Shown: piece after piece, positions 1 to 8,636 of the stretch
Numbering within the stretch: the first letter of the stretch is position 1
Layout: every line of letters begins with the position of its first letter
NCBI RefSeq assembly: GCF_000620765.1
Contig: NZ_JIAK01000005.1
Span: 62,001-126,000, forward strand
Direction of reading: 5' to 3'
DNA: 64,000 nt
Origin: Desulfovermiculus halophilus DSM 18834
GTDB taxonomy: Bacteria; Desulfobacterota; Desulfovibrionia; Desulfovibrionales; Desulfothermaceae
Program-made: the position numbers and the translations under genes
The notes under the pieces: generated by a model
The model's input: only the letters and a program-made list of their open reading frames with translations
Database searches by the model: none
Told to the model about the DNA's origin: nothing

Positions 1-1
1 G

Positions 2-82
2 GCCAAAGGCAAGGATCAGCCCCGGGACTTTGCAGCCGACGCCCAGGAGGCGGGTGCTGCGGAGGAGAAGGTGTTCGAGTAG
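2..82 (+). CDS. C-terminal tail of an unidentified protein (5' truncated)
   Basis: An open frame runs in from the window edge and stops at TAG 80-82, giving 26 residues rich in Ala, Glu and Asp (it ends EEKVFE). This looks like the acidic, disordered tail of a larger protein lying outside the window. Too little is visible to name a family, and the frame itself is inferred only from its being open to the edge. Confidence 0.4.
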   Translation, partial: AKGKDQPRDFAADAQEAGAAEEKVFE

Positions 83-159
83 AAAAGCTGCGTTGGACGT
101 AAAATATACCGACTAATCAAATAGTTAAAATAATTGTCTTCACGATTTCCGTTTTCCCC

Positions 160-187
160 TTGCATTTTGTATGATGCTCTGTACAAT
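160..187 (+). promoter_or_regulatory. candidate sigma70 promoter upstream of the porin gene
   Basis: TTGCAT (160-165) and TACAAT (182-187) are separated by 16 bp in an AT-rich stretch ahead of the porin gene. The -10 hexamer is also the left half of a 6-bp inverted repeat (TACAAT 182-187, ATTGTA 195-200), which could be a small operator. The rest of 83-351 shows no gene. The 5' UTR would be about 155 nt and ends in a good AAGGAGG-type ribosome site before ATG 352. Confidence 0.4.
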
Positions 188-351
188 ACAAAAAATTGTA
201 CTTACCGGTTGGTTGTTCGGTCGGGCGTGCGCAAAAGCGCCTGATTTTTGTATATGCAAAACACGGTTCAAGGAGGTGATTGACGGCAAGGAAAGCAAAG
301 AACGGTACGTGGGGTAAGGAGCGCTTCACATGAACGCAAAAGGAGGAAGCT

Positions 352-1808
352 ATGTGGAGGGGAAGGAAGTTTTTGTTGACTGCTACCTGTATCTTGTCTG
401 GTCTGGGCCTTTCCTTTTCCGCCTGGGCCGGGAACGTGGACACCTACGGTATCGGGTCCAAGGCAACGGCCCTGGGCGGGGCGTATGCAGCCTATGCCGA
501 TGATCCCTATGCCGCCTACTACAATCCGGCCGGTCTGACTCAGATGCAGCGGCCCACGGCCTCAATGGGGGTGATGATCTCTGATCCGGAGCTGGAGGCC
601 AAGGATTACACTGTTCGGGATGGAGCTGGCAGAATAATCGGCCCCACAGATTTTGAAGACGACTCTCTGAGTGTGTATCCGCATCTGGGTTTTGCCATGC
701 CGGTAAATGAGAAGTGGTCCGTTGGGGTGGCAGCGTATGTCCCTTATGGGCTGCAGATAGACTGGGACAAGAACTCCCCCGACAATCTCGTTTCCCAGCC
801 CGGGGCGTACAGCTCTCACGAGTCATGGTATTACCGGGAAGTGGTTACCCCCACAGCGGCCTACAAGATCAACGACAAGTGGTCGATTGGAATGGGGATT
901 TCTTTCGGCCGCTCCGAGGCGGGGCACTATTATCAAAACTATGGTTTGACCAACTACGGGCAAGCGGCTTTGGGAGGAGTCCCTGGACCCCTTGGACCGG
1001 TCAATGTTGAAGGGGAGTTGGAGGACAGCTTCAACTACTCAGCGAATGTGGGATTGATGTTTAAGCCCATCGAGACCTTGACCTTTCAGCGAATGTGGGA
1101 TTGATGTTTAAGCCCATCGAGACCTTGACCTTGGGCTTGACCTACCGAAGTCAGGCAGATACAGATTTTGATGGTGATTTGGATCTTGATGGCCCTGGGA
1201 TTGAGGCCTTACCTGGAGAGTCAAAGACGAGTTATGACATCTCCATGGATGATGTGGATCATCCGGACCAGGTTCAGTTCGGAGTCCGCTACCAGCCTCA
1301 CAATCGGATCTCTCTGGAAGCTGACGTGGTCTGGACCAACTGGGGCACCGTGGATGAGCAGACAGTGGAATTCGATGAACAACCTGCCAATGATGTTTTG
1401 GGAGCCATACTTCGGGAGAACTATCCAAGCGGGAAGATCGTCCAGGAGCGGGATTGGGAAGATACCCGGCAGATTCGCGTGGGCGTGGAGTGGAAGGCAA
1501 CAGACATCCTGACCCTCCGCGGCGGGTACTTCTACGATCCAAGCCCCATTCCGGACGACACCTTTGACATTACCTGGCCGGATGCGGACAAGAAGACCTA
1601 CTCCCTGGGTTTCGGCCTGAACTTAGGTGAGAGTTGGGTGGTGGACGGCGTGTTCCAGTACACCATGACCGAACAGGACAGGCAGATTGGGGGGGAAAGT
1701 ACGAATTTGAACCACACCTATGCTGTTAGTGGCAATAATGGAAATGTTGGAGTGGACGCCGAAGGAGAGATCTTCGGTTATGGCCTGACCGTGAGCTACA
1801 AGTTCTAA
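352..1808 (+). pseudogene. FadL/OmpP1-type outer-membrane porin, frameshifted by a tandem duplication
   Basis: The N-terminal part (352-1104) has a signal peptide ending AWA before GNVDTYG and the family's typical N-terminal segment (GIGSKATALGGAYAAY, then YNPAGL). The C-terminal part is a beta-barrel ending in VSYKF, with the terminal Phe expected of an outer-membrane protein. FadL-type channels admit long-chain fatty acids or other hydrophobic compounds. An exact 47-bp tandem duplication (1039-1132) shifts the frame so that the first reading stops at TGA 1102-1104. Removing one copy restores a single frame of 469 codons, a normal length for the family. A GTG at 1095 could restart the distal part, but without a signal peptide. 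A natural knock-out, a reversible switch and an assembly error cannot be told apart here. Confidence 0.85.
1039..1132. repeat. 47-bp perfect tandem duplication inside the porin gene
   Basis: Copy 1 is 1039-1085 and copy 2 is 1086-1132. Both begin TCAGCGAATGTGGG and end GACCTTGACCTT, and I see no mismatch. The unit length is not a multiple of three, so the duplication changes the reading frame. Confidence 0.95.
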
Positions 1809-1832
1809 GCACCCCCTATAAGAAGGTAGGAT

Positions 1833-1862
1833 AAGAAAGGCCGGGCATGCCCGGCCTTTCTT
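1833..1862. terminator. bidirectional intrinsic terminator between the porin gene and murA
   Basis: A perfect 30-bp palindrome (half-site AAGAAAGGCCGGGC) lies between two convergent genes. Its GC-rich core is flanked by A-rich and T-rich arms, so it can terminate from both directions. It overlaps the last two bases of murA. Confidence 0.85.
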
Positions 1863-3114
1863 ATTTCTCCTGTTCCCTCCGGATCCTGGCCCCCACCCGG
1901 GCCAGCTTGTCTTCCATCCGTTCATATCCGCGGTCCAGATGATAGATGCGCCGGATTTCTGTTCTTCCCTGGGCCGCCAGCCCGGCCAGGACCAAAGAGG
2001 CGCTGGCTCGTAAGTCCGAGGCCATCAGGGTGGCCCCGCGCAATGGGCCGCCGCCGCGGATCACGGCCGTGTCTCCGGAGATGCGGATCCTGGCCCCAAG
2101 ACGCATGAGCTCCATGGCGTGCATGAAGCGATTCTCGAAAATGGTTTCCTGGATGGTCCCGGACCCTTGGGCCACGCACATCAGGGCCATGAACTGAGCC
2201 TGCATGTCGGTGGGGAAACCGGGGTAGGGCTGGGTGACGATATCCACCCCCTGCAGCTCTCCGCCGCGGACCCGGACACGGCTGTCGCCGGCTGTGACCT
2301 GTCCGCCCATCTCCTGGAGCTTGGAAATGGTTGTTTCCGTGGCTTCCAGCGGACAGTTGACCACCTCCAGATCCCCATTGGTGATGGCCGCGGCCAGCAT
2401 ATAAGTGCCGGCCTCGATGCGGTCCGGCATGACCGGATAGGTGCATCCATGCAGGGACTCGACGCCCTGGATCCGAATGATGCTTGTTCCCTGGCCCTGG
2501 ATCCTGGCCCCGCAGCTGTTCAGGAAGTTGGCCAGGTCCTGGACCTCCGGCTCCCGGGCCGCGTTCTCCAGGACGGTTTCCCCCTGGGCCAGGGCAGCGG
2601 CCATGAGCAGGTTTTCAGTGCCGCCCACAGTCGGAAAGTCGAAGGTTATGTGCGCCCCCTGCAGACGCCGGCAGCGGGCGTCGATGTATCCGGAATCGAT
2701 GTCCATCAGTGCCCCCATCCGCTCCAGGGCCCGGAGGTGGAGATCCACCGGCCGGGTCCCGATGGCGCATCCCCCGGGCAGGGCCACCTTGGCCCGGCCC
2801 AGACGGGCCAGGAGGGGGCCGAGGCAGAGGACCGAGGCCCGCATAGTCCGCACCAGATCATAAGGGGCCTCGGGATGCAGCTCCTTGCCGGCCCGGACCG
2901 TGATCTCTCCATTGGACTGATCGGTCTCGCAGCCCAAGAGATGCAGCAGGTTCATGGTGGTGGCGATATCCCGCAGGTTGGGGATGCTGTGCAGGGTGAC
3001 CTGCTCCGGGACCAGCATGCAGGCCAGGAGGATGGGCAGGGCGGCGTTCTTGGATCCGTTGACCCGAACCTCACCGTGCAGGGGAGAGCCGCCCTCGATA
3101 ATCAGCTTGTCCAT
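1861..3114 (-). CDS. murA: UDP-N-acetylglucosamine 1-carboxyvinyltransferase MurA
   Basis: MurA catalyses the first committed cytoplasmic step of peptidoglycan synthesis, transferring enolpyruvate from PEP to UDP-GlcNAc. The 417-aa protein is full length. It has the substrate-binding Lys22-Asn23 pair (GSKNAALP) and the catalytic cysteine at about residue 116 in the loop [14 protein letters not shown], so it is the fosfomycin-sensitive Cys type by sequence. It stands apart from the dcw cluster that holds the other mur genes. A GAGGT ribosome site precedes the start. Convergence with the porin gene is resolved by the palindromic terminator. Confidence 0.97.
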   Translation of the reverse strand: MDKLIIEGGSPLHGEVRVNGSKNAALPILLACMLVPEQVTLHSIPNLRDIATTMNLLHLLGCETDQSNGEITVRAGKELHPEAPYDLVRTMRASVLCLGPLLARLGRAKVALPGGCAIGTRPVDLHLRALERMGALMDIDSGYIDARCRRLQGAHITFDFPTVGGTENLLMAAALAQGETVLENAAREPEVQDLANFLNSCGARIQGQGTSIIRIQGVESLHGCTYPVMPDRIEAGTYMLAAAITNGDLEVVNCPLEATETTISKLQEMGGQVTAGDSRVRVRGGELQGVDIVTQPYPGFPTDMQAQFMALMCVAQGSGTIQETIFENRFMHAMELMRLGARIRISGDTAVIRGGGPLRGATLMASDLRASASLVLAGLAAQGRTEIRRIYHLDRGYERMEDKLARVGARIRREQEK

Positions 3115-3120
3115 AAAGAC

Positions 3121-3149
3121 TTGACCTCAGATAAAAGCTTTTGTATGAA
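3121..3149 (+). promoter_or_regulatory. promoter of tRNA-His
   Basis: TTGACC (3121-3126), a 17-bp spacer and TATGAA (3144-3149) place a start site about 10 bp before the mature tRNA 5' end at 3165. This is the spacing expected for a short tRNA leader. Confidence 0.6.
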
Positions 3150-3164
3150 TACATCCTTCAGCTC

Positions 3165-3241
3165 GGTGGGTGTAGCTCAGTCGGCAGAGCACTTGGTTGT
3201 GGCCCAAGTGGTCGCGTGTTCAAGTCACGTCACCCACCCCA
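3165..3241 (+). tRNA. tRNA-His (anticodon GTG), CCA encoded
   Basis: The cloverleaf folds completely. The acceptor GGTGGGTG pairs with CACCCACC, including the extra G(-1):C73 pair diagnostic of tRNA-His. The anticodon stem CTTGG/CCAAG encloses loop TTGTGGC with anticodon GTG. The T-loop is TTCAAGT, and CCA follows at 3239-3241. It is a lone tRNA gene on the strand opposite to its neighbours murA and selB. Confidence 0.95.
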
Positions 3242-3245
3242 TTTC

Positions 3246-3278
3246 AAAAGGCTTGCGATCTTCTCGCAAGCCTTTTTT
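3246..3278 (+). terminator. intrinsic terminator of tRNA-His
   Basis: A 13-bp stem (AAAAGGCTTGCGA 3246-3258 with TCGCAAGCCTTTT 3264-3276) with a 5-nt loop ends in a T run, directly behind the tRNA. Confidence 0.9.
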
Positions 3279-3328
3279 ACGCAAAGTAATCTTTACGCTT
3301 GACAGAATTATTCGGGTTCCCACATTCT

Positions 3329-3372
3329 CCTCTGACCTCTGACCTCTGACCTCTGACCTCTGACCTCTGACC
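3329..3372. repeat. heptanucleotide tandem repeat, six copies
   Basis: Six uninterrupted copies of CCTCTGA plus two further bases lie three bases beyond the selB stop codon. The tract is intergenic and shows no open frame of interest. Its copy number would be expected to vary by replication slippage. Confidence 0.95.
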
Positions 3373-3375
3373 ACA

Positions 3376-5280
3376 CTACCCCTTGCGCAGCTTGCGCACG
3401 TCTCCCACCCGCATGGTGATCTTCTGTTTGTCCAGATATTCCAGGAGGGGGATGCTGAACTTGCGGGACAGGCCGGTGAGCTCCTTGAAGTCCGTGGGAC
3501 TCAAGCTCTCATGGGCGGCGAAGTGCTGTTCAACAAGCTTTCGCACATCTGCAACCGCCTGGGTGCTGAAGTACAGGCTGTCGTTGATCTTAACGATTTG
3601 GCCCTCTTCGATGAGCAGGCCCATGACATCCAGGACTTCTTTCTTGGAGACCTTGAGCTGTTCCAGTACAGCGTTCAAGTTCGGGGGCTGTATCCCGGCA
3701 TCCTTGTACGTGCGCAGGAGATCCTCCTTGAGCCGGGACTGATCCGAAGCCAGAGAGATGCTGTGTTCGGGCAGACGGAGCACCTCTTTTTCCGAGACCA
3801 GGCTTTTCTGCTTCAGACAGCGCTCAAGCAGGAAATGCAGAAGCTTGGGGGGCAAACCCCGGCCCCATCCGGTGCTCAGCATGCCCCTGGAAACTCCGGC
3901 CTTCATCGGGTTTTTGCGGTGAAACTCCTGGACGTGCTCCATGAGGCCGGACTGCAAAGTGTCGATTATGTGCCGGGATACATAGCGCTGTTCTTCGCGG
4001 TCAAAGAGAAAGACGTGCTGCTTGGATGCCAGGTCCTGCAGGGTCCGCTCCAGCTTTTTAGACGGCATGGCGGTCAGCACGTGCAGCTCCGGTAAGGTCA
4101 GGCCCGCTGAGCCGGACCGGTGGAGATGGGTGAGCAGGACCTGGGACCGGTCATCGCTGTGCAGGGCCTGCAGGCTCTCCAAATCCTGGGAGCGGCGGCG
4201 GACCTTGATGCCCATGGGGCTTAAGACCTTGCCTCCGGCAATGGTTCTCAGCGGGGAGAAGGCGCGGATGACGAACCTGTCGTTGAAGACGCCGACCATG
4301 GGGTGAGGGAAACGGACTTGGGCCGGACAGCTTTCTCCCGGCTCCAGCTGGTCCCGGTCCAGGAGGTAGACCCGGGCCAGGGTCTCCTGAGTCCCGTGAT
4401 GAAAGTGGATCTCCCGTCTGTGCTTGAGGGCTTTGGGAGCAGTGGACAAGAGGGTCAGCTCTACATCCCACAGGGTGGACGGAAAGAGGGTTCCGGGCTT
4501 GGCCAGGCACTCTCCGCGCTGCAGGTTCTCCACGTCCAGCCCGGCCAGATTCATGGCTGTCCGCTGCCCGGCATCTGCGGTTTCCACCGTCTCTCCGTGG
4601 ACCTGCAGTCCCCGGACCTTGGTCTTGAGCCCTTGGGGGTAGACGGCAATGCTGTCCCCTACAGAAATCCGCCCATCGATAAGGGTCCCGGTGACCACTG
4701 TTCCGTGGCCGCGCATGGTGAACACCCGGTCAATGGGCAGACGGAAGATTTCAGAGGAGAGGGTTTGATTGCTTTTGGCCGCCAAGTCCTGCAGGGTTGT
4801 GGTCAGCTCTGGAATGCCCTGGCCTGTATGCGCCGATACCGGGATGATCGGGGCCTGGGCCAGGAAGGTGTCCGCCAGATAGTCCTGGACGTCCTCCTGG
4901 GCCAGCTCCAAGAGCTCAGGGTCCACGGTATCGACCTTGGTCAGAGCCACCACCCCTTCGCTGATGCCCAGCAGGGTGCATATCTCCAGATGTTCCCGGG
5001 TCTGGGGCATGATCCCCTCGTCAGCGGCCACTGTGAGCAGAACAAAATCAATCCCAGCCGCTCCGGCCACCATGTTTTTGACGAATTTTTCATGGCCCGG
5101 GACGTCAATGATTCCCACCCGCTGACCGTCAGGAAGGTCGAGAAAGGCAAAGCCCAGCTCAATGGTGATTCCCCGCTTCTTTTCATCCTTGAGCCGGTCG
5201 CAGTCAATGCCGCTCAAGGCCTTGATCAGGGTGGTCTTGCCGTGATCGATGTGTCCCGCTGTGCCCATGATGATCGGCAT
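3376..5280 (-). CDS. selB: selenocysteine-specific elongation factor SelB
   Basis: SelB carries Sec-tRNA to in-frame UGA codons that are followed by a SECIS element. The G domain shows GHIDHGKTT (residues 9-17), [15 protein letters not shown] and TKVD. It is followed by EF-Tu-like beta-barrels and a long C-terminal region of about 250 residues consistent with the winged-helix SECIS-binding domains. At 634 aa it is of normal length for SelB. No selA, selD or selC is visible in the window, so the rest of the selenocysteine machinery must lie elsewhere. ATG 5280 gives the canonical N-terminus. Confidence 0.95.
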   Translation of the reverse strand: MPIIMGTAGHIDHGKTTLIKALSGIDCDRLKDEKKRGITIELGFAFLDLPDGQRVGIIDVPGHEKFVKNMVAGAAGIDFVLLTVAADEGIMPQTREHLEICTLLGISEGVVALTKVDTVDPELLELAQEDVQDYLADTFLAQAPIIPVSAHTGQGIPELTTTLQDLAAKSNQTLSSEIFRLPIDRVFTMRGHGTVVTGTLIDGRISVGDSIAVYPQGLKTKVRGLQVHGETVETADAGQRTAMNLAGLDVENLQRGECLAKPGTLFPSTLWDVELTLLSTAPKALKHRREIHFHHGTQETLARVYLLDRDQLEPGESCPAQVRFPHPMVGVFNDRFVIRAFSPLRTIAGGKVLSPMGIKVRRRSQDLESLQALHSDDRSQVLLTHLHRSGSAGLTLPELHVLTAMPSKKLERTLQDLASKQHVFLFDREEQRYVSRHIIDTLQSGLMEHVQEFHRKNPMKAGVSRGMLSTGWGRGLPPKLLHFLLERCLKQKSLVSEKEVLRLPEHSISLASDQSRLKEDLLRTYKDAGIQPPNLNAVLEQLKVSKKEVLDVMGLLIEEGQIVKINDSLYFSTQAVADVRKLVEQHFAAHESLSPTDFKELTGLSRKFSIPLLEYLDKQKITMRVGDVRKLRKG

Positions 5281-5603
5281 GATCTGTTCGTGCCCTCCTG
5301 TGCGCTTGCCAGAGACGTTGGCCGAAAGTCTGTCCAGCTCAGGCTAAAGCTGGTCTGGAAACCCCAGCCGGAAATGATATCCAACCCAGGATCGAAGCGC
5401 AATGCCTGCGTCCGGGCAAACAAAAGTTGCATGTCCCTTTCTTTTGGTATAAATTTATAATTTTCCTGTTAGGATATCGTTCGCATACCCTGCTCATTCA
5501 GGGTATGTGTTTAATAATCTGTTGACATATTGACAAAAGTTTCTGCGGGAAACATTCGCGGCGGCCTGGTTTGAACCCCAAATTCGGAGGAAGGGAGTAC
5601 GCA
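5281..5603. other. divergent intergenic region between selB and the EF-G-like gene
   Basis: No gene is supported here. The stretch holds an AT-rich core (5448-5461, with TATAAA and TATAAT hexamers but no well-spaced -35), a hairpin with a 9-bp stem (CATACCCTG 5484-5492 with CAGGGTATG 5499-5507, loop CTCATT), two overlapping TTGACA hexamers (5522-5527 and 5530-5535), and the ribosome site GGAGG at 5586-5590. A 68-codon frame on the minus strand (5226-5432) overlaps the selB start and has no recognisable features. Confidence 0.6.
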
Positions 5604-7670
5604 ATGGAGGACAGACTCAAACAGCAGCGAACCTTTGCCCTGGCCGGAAGCAGCGGTAGCGGCAAGACCTCCTTGGCCGAGATGTTCTTGTACAATGCCA
5701 AAGTGACCACCCGCCTGGGAAGCATTGATGCCGGGAACACAATTCTGGACTATGAGCCGGAGGAAACCAAGAAGGGCGGCAGCGTACAGCCGGCCTATGC
5801 AGTTTATTCCTGGAACAAGAATCGGCACTTCCTGATCGACAATCCCGGGGATACGAACTTTCTGGGCGAGTTTCCCTACCAGCTGGCGGCTGCGGACGGC
5901 GTGATCTATGTCGTCGATGCTGTGGACGGGGTCAAGGCCCAGGACAAAAAGCTGTGGAAAGATGTGCGGCAGGCCGGATTGCCGTCCATGGTGGTGATCA
6001 ACAAGATGGACCGGGAGCGGGCCGACTTTGAGCAGGCCTACGCCGGGCTCTCCGATGTGCTCGGGGTCAAGCCGGTGCTCCTCTATCTGCCCATTGGCTC
6101 GGAGTCGAACTTCCAGGGCCTGGTGGATGTTTTGAACAACAAGGCCCTCATCTTCGATGCCGAAGGAAAAGTGAAAAGCCAGGATGTGCCTGAGGACTTG
6201 GCTTCGCGGGTGGCAGAGCTGTACGAGGCAGCAGTGGAAAATATCGCTGAAAGCGATGAAGAGCTGATGGAAAAGTATCTGGAAGAAGGGGAGCTTTCTG
6301 CTGCAGAGATCCAAGGCGGACTGCGCAAGGGCGTGATTCAGGGAGACGTTGTCCCGGTCTGTGTCGCTGCCGCAGCCGGGAACAAGGGTGGAGCCCAGAT
6401 CTTGGACCAGATTCAGGACCTCCTGCCGTCACCGCTGGAACGGGAATCCTGGCAGGGTACGGACGGCAGCGAACGGGAGTCCTCGCTTGATGCCCCGCTG
6501 GCCTGCTTCGTGTTCAAGACTATAACCACCCCTTTCGGCGGACAGCTGAGCATGCTCCGGGTCCTGTCCGGGAAGGTGAGTTCGGATATCCATGTCTACA
6601 ATCCGGTCAAGGACGCCAAGGAAAAGCTGGGGGCCCTGCAGTTCGTGGTGGGCAAGAAGCAGGACCCGTGCAAGGAAGAGGTCGGTCCCGGGGCCATCGT
6701 GGCTGTAGCCAAACTCAAAAGTACCGCCACCGGGGACACGATCTGCGGGGAGAAGGATTCCTTCATCCTGGACAAGCCGGCCCTGCCGCCACAGCTGTTG
6801 TCCTTCGCCCTGACCGGGGCCAACAAGGAAGATGAGGACAAGATGGTGGCCGCCATCCAGAAGCTCCTGGAAGAAGACACCAGCCTCAAGCTGGAGCACA
6901 ATGAAGAAACCAGGGATATCCTGCTTTCCGGCATGGGGCAGCTGCATATTGAGACCGCGGTGGAAAAGGTCAGACGCAGGAACAAGGTGGAGGTCCAGCT
7001 GCACGCCCCCAAGATCCCATACCGGGAGACGATCAAGGCCTCGGCCGAGGTTCAGGGCAGATACAAGAAACAGACCGGTGGGCGAGGCCAGTTCGGGGAT
7101 TGCTGGATCAAGCTTGAACCCCAGGAACGGGGGCAGGGATACGAGTTCGTCAACCAGATAGTGGGCGGGGTGATCCCCAAGACCTTTATCCCGGCCGTGG
7201 ATCAGGGAATTCAGGAGGCGGCCCAGAAAGGGGTCGTGGCCGGGTATCCGGTGGTCGATTTCAAGGTGACTCTGTTCGACGGCTCCTATCACAGCGTGGA
7301 TTCTTCAGAGATGGCCTTCAAGATAGCCGGCTCCATGGCTTTCAAGAAGGCGGCGGAGAAGACGGGCGTGACCCTGCTGGAGCCGGTGATGAAGATGTCC
7401 ATCTCTGTTCCGGATGAATACATGGGGGACATTATCGGCGATCTGTCCAGCCGCAGAGGGAAGGTCCTGGGGTATGAATCGAACCAGGGAATCACTGAGA
7501 TCAACGCCCAGGTCCCAATGGCCGAAATCCTGCGCTATGCCCCGGATCTTCGGGCCATGACCGGCGGACAGGGCCTGTTTACCATGGAATTCGATCACTA
7601 CGCAGAGTGCCCGCCCAATATCCAGGAAAAAATACTGGAGGAAAAGCAGGCCCAGGCCGAGAATGCCTGA
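5604..7670 (+). CDS. elongation factor G-like GTPase (non-canonical EF-G paralogue)
   Basis: This is a five-domain translation-factor GTPase of 688 aa. The P-loop is GSSGSGKTS (residues 15-23) instead of the GHVDAGKTT type. The switch I region reads ETKKGGSVQP and lacks the RGITI signature. G3 is DNPGDTNF and G4 is NKMDRERAD. Domains II-V are recognisable (e.g. TGGRGQFGD, and ending in EFDHYAECP). These changes mark the EF-G-like (FusA2-type) family, whose role is less defined than that of translocating EF-G. I chose ATG 5604 because GGAGG at 5586-5590 precedes it; an in-frame upstream ATG at 5571 has no ribosome site. Confidence 0.85.
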   Translation: MEDRLKQQRTFALAGSSGSGKTSLAEMFLYNAKVTTRLGSIDAGNTILDYEPEETKKGGSVQPAYAVYSWNKNRHFLIDNPGDTNFLGEFPYQLAAADGVIYVVDAVDGVKAQDKKLWKDVRQAGLPSMVVINKMDRERADFEQAYAGLSDVLGVKPVLLYLPIGSESNFQGLVDVLNNKALIFDAEGKVKSQDVPEDLASRVAELYEAAVENIAESDEELMEKYLEEGELSAAEIQGGLRKGVIQGDVVPVCVAAAAGNKGGAQILDQIQDLLPSPLERESWQGTDGSERESSLDAPLACFVFKTITTPFGGQLSMLRVLSGKVSSDIHVYNPVKDAKEKLGALQFVVGKKQDPCKEEVGPGAIVAVAKLKSTATGDTICGEKDSFILDKPALPPQLLSFALTGANKEDEDKMVAAIQKLLEEDTSLKLEHNEETRDILLSGMGQLHIETAVEKVRRRNKVEVQLHAPKIPYRETIKASAEVQGRYKKQTGGRGQFGDCWIKLEPQERGQGYEFVNQIVGGVIPKTFIPAVDQGIQEAAQKGVVAGYPVVDFKVTLFDGSYHSVDSSEMAFKIAGSMAFKKAAEKTGVTLLEPVMKMSISVPDEYMGDIIGDLSSRRGKVLGYESNQGITEINAQVPMAEILRYAPDLRAMTGGQGLFTMEFDHYAECPPNIQEKILEEKQAQAENA

Positions 7671-7840
7671 GCTGATGGCAATGTACCTGGACCCTCGAAA
7701 TGCGGGGCGTTTTGGTTCAGGTGAGAGCAAGTCTCAAGAAAGCCCAGAGAGGGTGGTGGCGGATGCGTGGTTCTGAAGTCAAACCGGAGGCGGATCAGTT
7801 CAAAGATGATACTTTCCGGTCGTAGAGAAGCAAAGCATTG

Positions 7841-7870
7841 AAGCCGCCTGCGGGCGGCTTATTCTTTTTC
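7841..7870 (+). terminator. intrinsic terminator after the EF-G-like gene
   Basis: The stem AAGCCGCC/GGCGGCTT with loop TGCG is followed by ATTCTTTTTC. Upstream in the same 200-bp UTR a second hairpin (ACCTGGACC 7685-7693 with GGTTCAGGT 7714-7722, one G:T pair) follows the stop codon. The UTR otherwise shows nothing I recognise. Confidence 0.8.
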
Positions 7871-7874
7871 TGCG

Positions 7875-8636
7875 GTGGATTTTATGCACTCCCTGGCGTA
7901 TTTGATCAAAAATGTTTTCTTTCTGCCCGCGGCTCTGTTGACGACGGTCCTGATCTCCGCGGCGGTGATTGTTCTGGCCCGTTTCCCTGGGACATCGGGC
8001 CTGCTGCAGCGGCTGGAGAAGCTGTGGGCGCATACCGTGGTCCGGGCCGCAGGTCTGGATATCCAGACCGATATGGCCGAGCTGGAGCACGGGGCTGTGT
8101 ACCTGTTTGTGGCCAATCATCAGAGCCTGCTGGACATCCCCATATTGCTCAGTCTTTTAAGCCCCTGGTATCCCCGGTTTGTGGCCAAGAAGTCGCTGTT
8201 CACCATCCCGCTGTTCGGGCCAGGCATGGGCAGGACCGGCCATCTCGGGGTGGACCGGGAGAACAGCAGGCAAGGGATGCGGGATATGCAGGAGGCGGTG
8301 CAGCGTCTGCAACAGGGACAATCCCTGGTCATCTTCCCCGAAGGCACCCGGGGACGGGCGGAAGAGGGGCTGCAGGATTTTCATGTCGGAGCCCTGGTTA
8401 TTGCCCTGAAGGCCAAGGTTCCGGTGGTCCCGGTGCTGATCACCGGTTCGGGCCGGGTGATGCCCAAGGGGAGGTTTAGCCTGCATCCCGGAGCGGTCCG
8501 GGTCCGGGCCCTGTCTCCCCGGCAGATGCCGCAGGAAGCAACTCTTAAAGATCGAAACAGACTGAAAGCCGCCTTGTGGGCGGAGATGGATACAACACTT
8601 ACGGAGATGGAACAATGGACAAGGAAAAAAAGCTGA
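7875..8636 (+). CDS. plsC: 1-acyl-sn-glycerol-3-phosphate acyltransferase (PlsC family)
   Basis: PlsC acylates lysophosphatidic acid to phosphatidic acid at the inner membrane. An N-terminal hydrophobic segment (about residues 12-36) is followed by the catalytic motif NHQSLLD (His82, Asp87) and the substrate motif FPEGTRG (around residues 154-160). The start is uncertain: GTG 7875 begins only five bases after a strong terminator and ATG 7884 is an alternative, neither with a clear ribosome site. The 3' end overlaps the RNase J start by 22 bp, suggesting coupled translation. Confidence 0.88.
   Translation: MDFMHSLAYLIKNVFFLPAALLTTVLISAAVIVLARFPGTSGLLQRLEKLWAHTVVRAAGLDIQTDMAELEHGAVYLFVANHQSLLDIPILLSLLSPWYPRFVAKKSLFTIPLFGPGMGRTGHLGVDRENSRQGMRDMQEAVQRLQQGQSLVIFPEGTRGRAEEGLQDFHVGALVIALKAKVPVVPVLITGSGRVMPKGRFSLHPGAVRVRALSPRQMPQEATLKDRNRLKAALWAEMDTTLTEMEQWTRKKS

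Noticed and set aside
352-1104. Reading the TGA at 1102-1104 as a selenocysteine codon because selB is nearby
   Set aside because: The stop is out of the native frame and is fully explained by the 47-bp duplication; translation past it does not give porin sequence.
2119-3342. 407-codon open frame antisense to murA, running into tRNA-His
   Set aside because: It mirrors the GC-rich codons of murA, has no recognisable protein features and crosses a tRNA gene.
3329-3372. CRISPR-like array
   Set aside because: The unit is 7 bp with no spacers; it is a simple tandem repeat.
5226-5432. Small minus-strand gene upstream of selB (68 codons)
   Set aside because: It overlaps the selB start in another phase, has no good ribosome site and no recognisable features.
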